Origin: Rhodobacter sp.
Lineage (GTDB): Bacteria; Pseudomonadota; Alphaproteobacteria; Rhodobacterales; Rhodobacteraceae
Assembly (NCBI GenBank): GCA_016704435.1
Contig: JADJAB010000003.1
Span: 380,200-444,199, forward strand
Length of the DNA stretch: 64,000 nucleotides
Direction of reading: 5' to 3'
Numbering within the stretch: the first letter of the stretch is position 1; the number at the start of each line of letters is the position of its first letter. Positions 56,418 through 64,000 of the stretch are shown piece by piece. Below the pieces are notes generated by a model. It did no database searches. It had not been told where the DNA came from and was given only the letters and a program-made list of their open reading frames with translations. Made by a program: the position numbers and the translations under genes.

Positions 56418-58738
56418 TCCCCCCGCACCCTTTCCACCGCCTCAAGCAGCGCCTCTGCCGTCGCCGGCGCCCGCAAGGCAGGATAGACCGACCCATCGCC
56501 GCAGGCCGCCACCGCATCCGACAGCGCATAGAAGGCCGAGATCCCCAGCATGAACGGCGGCTCGCCCACCGCCTTCGACTTGCCCACCGTCTCCTCCCGG
56601 TTCTCACGCCCCCAGAGGGCCACGTTGAACACCGGCGGACGGTCCGAACAGGCGGGTATCTTGTAGGTGCTGGGCGCGTGGGTCGCCAGTCGCCCCTTGC
56701 CGTCCCAGACCAGCTCTTCCGTCGTCAGCCAGCCCGCGCCCTGCACATAGGCGCCCTCGATCTGGCCGATGTCGATCGCGGGGTTCAGCGGGTTGCCGGT
56801 GTCGTGCAACAAATCGGCCCGCAGGATGCGGTTCTCCCCGGTCAGCGTGTCGATCACCACCTCGGTCACCGCCGCGCCGTAGGCGAAATAAAGAAACGGC
56901 CGACCCTGCCCCTTAACCCGGTCCCAGGTAATCTTCGGCGTGGAATAGAACCCGGTCGAGGACAGCGATATCCGCGCCTGATAGGCCCAGGCGGCGACAC
57001 GCTCGAACGGATAGGCCTCGCCCGCCACCTGCACCATGCCATCCGCAAAACGCACCGCCTCGGGTTTCGCCTGATGCTTGTCGGCCATGAACGCCGCCAA
57101 CCGGTCGCGGATCGTCACGCAAGCCGCCTGCGCCGCCATCCCGTTCAGGTCCGATCCCGATGACGCCGCCGTGGCCGATGTGTTCGGCACCTTGCCGGTG
57201 TCGGTCGCGGTGATCTTCACCGCCCCGGCCTCCACCCCGAAGACCGCGGCCGCCACCTGCGCCACCTTCTGGTTCAGCCCCTGCCCCATTTCGGTGCCGC
57301 CATGGTTCAGATGGATCGAGCCATCCTGATACACATGCACCAAAGCCCCCGCCTGGTTCAGCCAGGTCAGCGTGAACGAGATACCAAACTTCACCGGCGT
57401 CAGCGCGATCCCCCGCTTCAACACCGGGCTGGCCGCATTCCACGCCGCAATCCCGGCTTTCCGCGCCGCATAGCCAGAGGTCCGCTCCAGCTCTGCCACC
57501 AGCTCATGCCCGATGAAATCCTCCACCGGCATCAGATAGGGCGTTGTCTGCGTGTCTGCTCTTTTGGAAATACTCCCGCCGGAGGCACCCGCACCCACCA
57601 TCGCGCGATAGAAGTTGGCCCTTCGCACCGCCAGCGGCTCGACCCCCAGGGCAAAGGCGATGTGATCCATCACCCGCTCTGCCCCGATCATCCCTTGCGG
57701 CCCGCCAAAGCCGCGATAGGCGGTGGCGCTGGCGGTATTCGTCCGCAGCCGGTGGCTTTCGATCCGTACGGCGGGCAGCCAATAGCAGTTGTCGGCATGC
57801 AGCATGGCGCGGTCGGCAACGGGCGGCGTCAGATCCAGCGACCAGCCGCAGCGGAAGAGATGCGTGAATTCCACCCCCTGCACCACGCCCCGGTCGTCGA
57901 ACCCCGCACGATAGCGGATCGTCAGGTCATGCCGCTTGCCGGTGATGACCATGTCGTCGTCGCGGTCATAACGCATCTTGCAGGGCCTGCCGGTCGCCCG
58001 TGCCGCCAGCGCACAGGCTATCGCCAGTGCATTGCCCTGGGATTCCTTGCCGCCGAAGCCGCCGCCCATCCGCCGCGTCTCCACCCGCACCGCGGACATC
58101 GGCAGATGCAGCGCATGGGCCACCTTGTGCTGCACCTCGGTCGGGTGCTGGGTCGAGGAATGGACGTGGACGCCGTCTTCCTGCGGGATACAGGCGGCGA
58201 TCTGGCCTTCCAGATAGAAATGCTCCTGCCCGCCGACCGGGAAATCTCCCTCCACCACATGCGCCGCCCCGGCAATCGCCGCCCCGGCATCGCCCCGAGA
58301 CCAGACCACCGGCCCGCCCTCGAACCGGCTGTCCGCCGCCAGCGCGTCTTCGACTGTCAGAAGGGCGGGCAACTCACGATAGCTGACCTTGCCCAGCCGC
58401 GCCGCCCTGCGCGCCGCCAGATGGCTGTCGGCCACCACCAGAAACACCGGCTGGCCGTGGTAATGCACGCGCCCCACCGCCAGCAACGGCTCGTCATTCG
58501 CCGAGGGACTGCAATCGGGCATCTCAGGCAGGTCGTCGGCCGACAGCACCGTGACCACGCCGGGCGCCGCCCGCACCGCCGAAAGGTCCATCCCGGTGAT
58601 CTCGCCATGCGCCACGCTGGACAGGCCGAAGGCCAGATGCAGAGCCCCTGCAGGCAAGGGGATGTCATCCAGATAGCGCGCCTGGCCGGTCACATGCAGA
58701 GGCGCCGAGTCATGCGGCAGGGGTTTCCCGAGGCTCAT
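56414..58738 (-). CDS. xdhB: Xanthine dehydrogenase molybdopterin subunit
   Basis: 774 residues. The molybdenum site residues are visible: GGQEHFYLEGQ, a Glu in GGGFGGKESQG, an Arg in TAYRGFGGPQG and the catalytic Glu in KAVGEPPFMLG. It oxidises hypoxanthine and xanthine to urate with XdhA. One oddity is a stretch near residue 390 (GASGGSISKRADTQ) encoded by dispersed repeat family A; the usual TTPY motif follows it. It overlaps xdhA and the unknown gene by four bases each. Confidence 0.95.
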   Translation of the reverse strand: MSLGKPLPHDSAPLHVTGQARYLDDIPLPAGALHLAFGLSSVAHGEITGMDLSAVRAAPGVVTVLSADDLPEMPDCSPSANDEPLLAVGRVHYHGQPVFLVVADSHLAARRAARLGKVSYRELPALLTVEDALAADSRFEGGPVVWSRGDAGAAIAGAAHVVEGDFPVGGQEHFYLEGQIAACIPQEDGVHVHSSTQHPTEVQHKVAHALHLPMSAVRVETRRMGGGFGGKESQGNALAIACALAARATGRPCKMRYDRDDDMVITGKRHDLTIRYRAGFDDRGVVQGVEFTHLFRCGWSLDLTPPVADRAMLHADNCYWLPAVRIESHRLRTNTASATAYRGFGGPQGMIGAERVMDHIAFALGVEPLAVRRANFYRAMVGAGASGGSISKRADTQTTPYLMPVEDFIGHELVAELERTSGYAARKAGIAAWNAASPVLKRGIALTPVKFGISFTLTWLNQAGALVHVYQDGSIHLNHGGTEMGQGLNQKVAQVAAAVFGVEAGAVKITATDTGKVPNTSATAASSGSDLNGMAAQAACVTIRDRLAAFMADKHQAKPEAVRFADGMVQVAGEAYPFERVAAWAYQARISLSSTGFYSTPKITWDRVKGQGRPFLYFAYGAAVTEVVIDTLTGENRILRADLLHDTGNPLNPAIDIGQIEGAYVQGAGWLTTEELVWDGKGRLATHAPSTYKIPACSDRPPVFNVALWGRENREETVGKSKAVGEPPFMLGISAFYALSDAVAACGDGSVYPALRAPATAEALLEAVERVRGE
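57568..57591. repeat. Dispersed repeat family A, copy 4, inside xdhB
   Basis: AAATACTCCCGCCGGAGG (57568-57585) continues into CACCCG. The AAATACTCCCGC part equals copy 2 at 11908, and CCGCCGGAGGCACCCG equals the fragment near 50209. Here it is read in frame on the minus strand as GASGGSIS, between the conserved FYRA and TTPY motifs of xdhB. Confidence 0.6.
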
Positions 58739-60130
58739 GCCCGCACCTCCAGCACCGAGACCGGCACGCCTGCAAGGTCATGGAAATAGCGCAACATCAT
58801 GTTCTGCGCCGTCTTCATCCGATAGGCCGCCGAGGCGCGCATGTCCGACATCGGGCTGAAATCGCCGGCCATCGCCTGCATCGCCTCGCGCACCGTCGCT
58901 TCGTTCCATGCACAGCCCAGCAGCGCTGCTTCGGCTGCCGCGGCGCTCGGGAATGCCCGCCATGCCGCCAAAGGCGATGCGGGCGGCAGTAACAGTGCCG
59001 CCCTCGATGGTCAGGTTGAAACAACCGCAAACCGCCGAGATGTCCTGATCGAACCGCTTCGACAGCTTGTAGCAGCGCAAGTCCGGCGCGTGGTGGGCAA
59101 AGGAAACCCCGGCGACGAATTCACCCGGACGGCGGCCCTGCTTGCGGTAGTCGAGGAAAAAGGACTCCAGCGGAAGCGACCGCATCTCGTCGCCGCGCCG
59201 CAGGTGCAAGGTCGCGCCCAACGCGATCAGCGCGGGCGGACCGTCGCCGATGGGGCTGCCGTTGGCGATGTTGCCACCGATGGTGGCGGCATTTCGGACC
59301 TGCTCGCTGGCGTAGCGGCGGAACAGTTCGGCGAGGCTCGGCAGATGCGGGGCGACGGCGCGGCGCAGCTCGGCGATGGTGACGCAGGCACCGACATGCA
59401 TCTGCCCGCCGCGGCGTTCGATCTGGCTGAGGTCGGCGATGCCGTTCAGGAAGGCCACCGGGGCGAGGTCGCGCAACTGTTTGGTGACCCAGAGGCCGAC
59501 ATCGGTCGCGCCTGCGATCAGCGTGGCCTCCGGGTTGGCCAGATACCAGTCGGCCAGTTCGTCCGACGACGCTGGGCAGAAAGTGCCGGGGGCAGCCTGC
59601 CCCCTGACTTCCGGGGATACCTGCGCAGAGAAGAAGGCCGCATCTTCCCTCATCCAGTCCGGCACGGGGGCGTCCTCGGACGCCCTTGCGGCACGGACGA
59701 TCGGCGCATAGCCGGTGCAGCGGCAGAGATTGCCGGCAAGGCTGTCGTCGTGGTCGGTCCGCCCGTTCAGATGCGCTGCCGCCATCGACACCACGAAGCC
59801 CGGCGTGCAGAAGCCGCACTGGCTGCCGTGGTGACTTACCATCGCCTCTTGCGCCGGGTGCAGCGCGCCGCCGGGACCGGAGATGCCTTCGACCGTGCGC
59901 ACCGCCTTGCCCTGCAGTTGCGGCAGCAGCAGAATGCAGGCGTTCAGCGCCCGGCTGCCCGCGGCATCCGTGACCATGACCGTGCAGGCCCCGCAATCGC
60001 CTTCGTTGCACCCTTCCTTGGTGCCGCAAAGGCCGCGATCCTCGCGCAGCCAGTCGAGAAGAGTCCGCGTCGGGCTTTGACCCGTGACGCAGACCGGCGT
60101 TCCGTTCAACAGAAACGCGATCCCGCTCAT
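58735..60130 (-). CDS. xdhA: Xanthine dehydrogenase small subunit, 2Fe-2S/FAD (one-base frameshift)
   Basis: Rebuilt length is about 464. The N-terminal ferredoxin has CGTKEGCNEGDCGACTVMV. The second 2Fe-2S cluster has QCGFCTPGFV and NLCRCTGYAPI. The FAD domain includes TLIAGATDVGLWVTKQL and NAATIGGNIANGSPIGDGPP. The frame breaks near 58945-58950 after GMAGIPER, and the other frame resumes at AAAAEAALLGCAWNEATVRE. One missing base explains it. It takes electrons from XdhB to NAD. The gene begins the operon. Confidence 0.92.
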
Positions 60131-60350
60131 ATGTCTGTCCGCCGCCTTCTCCCCTATTGGAGCATGTTGCGCGTCCGCCCGATGCGGCGTAAAGCGGGAC
60201 GCGCGCCCCTTATTGTTTGTCGGACCATCAAGACGGCACGGGCGATTCCTGGCAAGCGGAATTCTTCGTCTTTCCCAAGAAGCACTTTCGGCGACGGCCA
60301 GAAGATCACGCGCCCTTCCGCTGCCCCGACCGCCACGTTAGGCTGCCGCG

Positions 60351-63300
60351 ATGTCCAGTGCGCCGCGATTCATCCACCTTCGAACCCATACCGAACACAG
60401 CCTGCTGGAAGGGGCCGTGCCGGTCAAGGCGCTGGTCCGGCTGGCAGCGGGCGGCGGCATGCCCGCCATTGCCGTCACCGACACCAACAACATGTTCTGC
60501 GCGCTGGAGTTTTCGGTACTGGCCAAGGAGGCCGGGGTGCAGCCGATCATCGGCTGCCAGATCAGCCTGGCGCATGACCCCGCCGGGCCGGGCGAGCGCC
60601 CGCGCCTGCCTGCGCCGGTGGTTCTGCTGGCGCAGTCCGAAGTCGGCTACATGAACCTGATGAAGCTGAACTCCTGCCTCTATCTGCGCGGCGACGGGTC
60701 GTTGCCGCACGTGACGCTGGACGAACTTGACCGCCACACCGAAGGGCTGATCTGTCTTTCCGGCGGGCCGGACGGGCCGATCGGCCGGTTGCTCAGGGCC
60801 GGTCAGGGCCCGAAGGCCCGCGCCGCGCTGGAGCGGCTGGCGGCGATCTATCCTGGGCGGCTTTACGTTGAACTGCAGCGCCACCCGTTGGAGGCAAGCG
60901 GAGGCGAAGGCGGCCGTCTGCCCGAGGCCGAAGCCCTGACCGAACGCGGCCTGGTCGAGCTGGCCTATGAGATGGCCCTGCCGCTGGTGGCCACCAATGA
61001 TGTGCATTTCCCCGAAGGAAAGATGTACGAGGCGCATGACGCGCTGATCTGCATTGCCGAGGGCGCCTATGTCGACCAGCTGGAGCCGCGCCGCAAGCTG
61101 ACGCCGCAGCACTACTTCAAATCCCAGTCCGAGATGTGCGCGCTGTTCGCCGACCTGCCCGAAGCGATCGAAAATACCGTCGAGATCGCCCGCCGCTGCG
61201 CCTTCATGGCATCGAAGCGCAAGCCGATCCTGCCCCGCTTCGCCGATGACGAGGTGAACGAGCTGCGTCGCCAGGCCAACGAAGGCCTGCAAGCGCGGCT
61301 GGCGGTGATCCCCCACGCAGTCCCGCCCGCCGATTATCAGGCAAGGCTGGATTTCGAGCTGGGCGTGATCGAGAACATGGGCTTTCCCGGCTATTTCCTG
61401 ATCGTGGCCGATTTCATCAAATGGGCCAAGGATCAGGGCATTCCCGGTCGGTCCGGGCCGCGGCTCGGGCGCAGGCTCGCTGGTCGCCTATGCGCTGACC
61501 ATCACCGACCTTGACCCGCTGCGCTATGCCCTGCTGTTCGAGCGCTTCCTGAACCCCGAGCGGGTCAGCATGCCCGACTTCGACATCGACTTCTGCATGG
61601 ACCGCCGCGAAGAGGTCATCCGCTATGTCCAGGACCGTTACGGCCGCGACAAGGTGGCCCAGATCATCACCTTCGGTGCGCTTCTGTCGAAGGCCGCGGT
61701 GCGCGACGTCGGCCGTGTGCTGCAACTCAGCTACGGCCAGGTGGATCGGCTGTCCAAGCTGATCCCGGTCGAAGGCGTCAAGCCGGTCTCTGTCACCAAG
61801 GCGCTGGCGGACGAGCCGCGCCTGCGCGAGGCCGCGAAGGAAGAGGTTGTCGGGCGGCTGCTGGCCTATGCCGCGCAGATCGAAGGCCTCTACCGCAACG
61901 CCTCGACCCATGCCGCCGGCGTGGTGATCGGCGACCGCCCGCTGGACGAGCTGGTGCCGCTCTACCAGGACCCCCGCTCCGACATGCCCGCCACCCAGTT
62001 CAACATGAAATGGGTCGAGGCGGCCGGGCTGGTCAAGTTCGACTTCCTCGGCCTGAAGACGCTGACCATCATCCAGAACGCCATCCAGTTGATCCAGAAG
62101 TCCGGCCGCCCGCTGCATGTCGCGCAGGATGGCCGGCAACTTTACACCCCCGCGCCCGGTGCTGAAAACGACATCGGCCAGATCCCCCTGGACGACAAGG
62201 CCAGCTACGAGCTCTACGCCGCCGCCCGAACCGTGGCGGTGTTCCAGGTGGAATCCTCCGGCATGATGGACGCGCTGCGCCGCATGAAGCCCACCTGCAT
62301 CGAGGATATCGTCGCCCTCGTCGCCCTTTACCGCCCCGGCCCGATGGAGAACATCCCCACCTATTGCGAGGTCAAGAACGGCCTGCGCGCGCTGGAATCC
62401 ATCCACCCCACCATCGACCATATCCTTTCCGAGACCCAGGGCATCATCGTCTATCAGGAACAGGTGATGCAGATCGCCCAGGTCATGGGCGGCTATTCCC
62501 TGGGCGGCGCCGACCTTCTGCGCCGCGCCATGGGCAAGAAGATTGCCGAGGAAATGGCCAAGGAACGCCCCAAATTCGTCGAAGGCTGCAAGGCCACCCA
62601 CAACATCGACGCCGCAAAGGCGGGCGAAGTCTTCGACCTGCTGGAGAAATTCGCCAACTACGGCTTCAACAAATCCCACGCCGCCGCCTATGCCGTGGTC
62701 AGCTACCAGACCGCCTGGCTCAAGGCCAACCACCCCGTCGAATTCATGGCCGGGGTGATGAACTGCGACATCCACCTCACCGACAAGCTCGCCATCTACA
62801 AGCGCGAGGTCGACAAGCTCGGCCTCACCACCTCTCCCCCTTGCGTCAACCGCTCCGCCGCCACCTTCACCGTGGAAAACGGCGAGATCCTCTACGCCCT
62901 CGGTGCGCTGAAAAACGTCGGCGTCGAGGCCATGCGCCTGATCACCGAGGCCCGCCAGACCGAAACCGGCCCCAAACCCTTCGCCACCCTCTTCGACTTC
63001 GCCCGCCGCACCGACCTCAAGCGCATCGGCAAACGCCCGCTTGAGATGCTCGCCCGCGCCGGATGCTTCGACGCGCTCGACCCCAACCGCGCCCGCGTGT
63101 TCGAAGCCCTCGATGCCCTCACCGCCTACTCCGCCGCCATCCACGACGCCAAGGCCTCCACCCAGGTCTCGCTCTTCGGCGATTCCGGCACCGACATCCC
63201 CGAACCCCGCCTGCCCTGGCGCGACGACTGGCTGCCGGTGGAGCGCCTTGCCCAGGAACACCAGGCCATCGGCTTCTACCTCTCCGGCCACCCGCTGGAT

Positions 63301-63867
63301 GACTACATGTCCGCCCTGAAGCGAAAGGACGTCAAGACCCTGACCGAGGTCACCGCCCACGCTCTTGCCCGCGGCCCCCACATCGCCCGCATCGCAGGCT
63401 CCGTCGCCGCCCGTCAGGAACGCAAATCCGCCAAAGGCAACCGCTTCGCCTTCGTCTCGCTCTCCGACCCCACCGGCCTCTACGAGGTCACCGTCTTCTC
63501 CGACGTGCTGGAGGCCTCGCGTGACCTGCTGGAGCCCGGCCGCAACGTCGTCCTCACCGTCCGCGTTGACCCCGACGGCGACGGCGTCAAGCTGCTGGCC
63601 AACGCCGTCTCCCCCATCGACACCGTCGCCGCCCAGGCCGGAGCCTCCGACATCCGCATCCACCTCAACCGCGCCGAAGCCATCCCCTCCCTCGCCGCCC
63701 TCCTAAGCACCGTCCAAGGCACCACCCGCGCGACAATCACCCTCTGCATCCCCGACGCCACAGGCCGCGAGATCGACCTGACCCTCCCCACCCCCTACCC
63801 CGTAACCCCCCAAATCCGAGGCGCCATCAAAGCCATGCAAGGCGTGGTGATGGTGGAGGAGGTTTGA
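60351..63867 (+). CDS. dnaE: DNA polymerase III alpha subunit (one-base frameshift)
   Basis: About 1,171 residues when rebuilt. The first frame covers the PHP domain (FIHLRTHTEHSLLEGAVPVK) to IKWAKDQGIP. One extra C in a CCC run at 61443-61445 hides VGPGRGSGAGSLVAYAL. The second frame carries the catalytic PDFDIDFCMDRREEVI, FLGLKTLTIIQNA and an OB-fold region near the end. This is the replicative polymerase and only one copy is visible, so the frameshift must be an error. The start at 60351 fits homology. The 220 bases before it (60131-60350) hold promoters for dnaE and the divergent xdhA. Confidence 0.93.
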
Positions 63868-63946
63868 CGGTTATCTGGCGTTTTCTTCATGGCTTCAGGC
63901 CCGCCGCTGGAGCGGTCTGGCGGATTTCGGGCAGAGGAGCTCGTCC

Positions 63947-64000
63947 TCATGCCATCAACCGCCGTCGCATCGGGAACAGGTTGCCGAGAGCGAACAGCGT
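63947..64000 (-). CDS. C-terminal end of an unidentified gene
   Basis: A minus-strand frame enters from beyond the window and ends TLFALGNLFPMRRRLMA at a TGA (63947-63949). Its codons look like coding sequence, but too little is present for a family call. It is convergent with dnaE. A transposase tail is possible but not shown. Confidence 0.35.
   Translation of the reverse strand, partial: TLFALGNLFPMRRRLMA

Noticed and set aside
61417..63663. A 748-codon frame opposite dnaE
   Set aside because: Shadow of dnaE; Gly/Val/Asp-rich with no domain.
63868..64000. Insertion-sequence end after dnaE
   Set aside because: Only 54 bases of coding-like tail are visible; no terminal inverted repeat or transposase motif can be shown.

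Overview
The window looks like the chromosome of a high-GC alphaproteobacterium of the Rhodobacterales (Rhodobacter/Paracoccus type). The evidence is protein similarity throughout (class II ribonucleotide reductase, Rhodobacter-type Sqr, MoxR/DUF58/DUF4159 cluster, GlcDEF, XdhABC), GC-rich third codon positions, and short dispersed repeats of the kind seen in that order. No rRNA, tRNA, CRISPR array, complete insertion sequence, phage or defence island was seen.

Layout. 0-6 kb: the end of a DUF3857 protein, an ECF sigma factor coupled to a membrane vWFA protein, a small heat-shock protein, and two tandem trypsin-like proteases. 6-10 kb: glycolate oxidase glcFED. 10-12 kb: a CopD/HemJ-like membrane protein beside a decayed amine oxidase. 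12-20 kb: MoxR ATPase, DUF58 protein and two large membrane proteins, with DUF1285 and hydroxypyruvate isomerase opposite. 20-25 kb: polA, a corrupted poly-G stretch, a PhyH-type dioxygenase remnant, a YjbR protein and a HIT protein. 25-28 kb: a divergent glycosyltransferase and sulfotransferase. 28-37 kb: a urate-to-glyoxylate cluster (puuD, LysR regulator, uraH, a puuE-uraD fusion, ureidoglycine aminohydrolase, allA, NCS2 permease). 37-41 kb: a hydrolase with an internal deletion and modE-like/modABC. 41-50 kb: cold-shock protein, nrdJ, DUF1489, GH25 lipoprotein, EF-hand protein, CMD protein, methyltransferase, FAD oxidase, a decayed aldo/keto reductase and sqr. 50-60 kb: one long minus-strand operon, xdhA-xdhB-unknown-xdhC-ABC nucleoside transporter. 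60-64 kb: dnaE and the tail of an unidentified gene.

How it fits together. The operon at 50-60 kb would import purine nucleosides and oxidise hypoxanthine/xanthine to urate with a molybdenum enzyme. modABC would supply the molybdate. The 28-37 kb cluster would take urate through hydroxyisourate, OHCU, allantoin and ureidoglycine to ureidoglycolate and glyoxylate. glcDEF and hyi act on the same C2/C3 acids. Allantoate amidohydrolase is not in the window.

Quality warning. At least ten conserved genes carry one-base shifts, several at G/C homopolymers, including the single-copy essential dnaE. polA runs into a stretch with 14- and 9-base G runs. These look like sequence or assembly errors. Three loci (amine oxidase, aldo/keto reductase, an alpha/beta-hydrolase remnant) look like real decay.

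The most useful new readings are regulatory: a candidate SqrR/BigR operator before sqr, a LysR-type inverted repeat midway between puuD and its divergent LysR gene, a Mo-box-like repeat before modA, an FNR-like box before the CMD gene, a DnaA box before nrdJ, and two dispersed repeat families, one of which is translated in frame inside xdhB. I found no clearly new multi-gene system.
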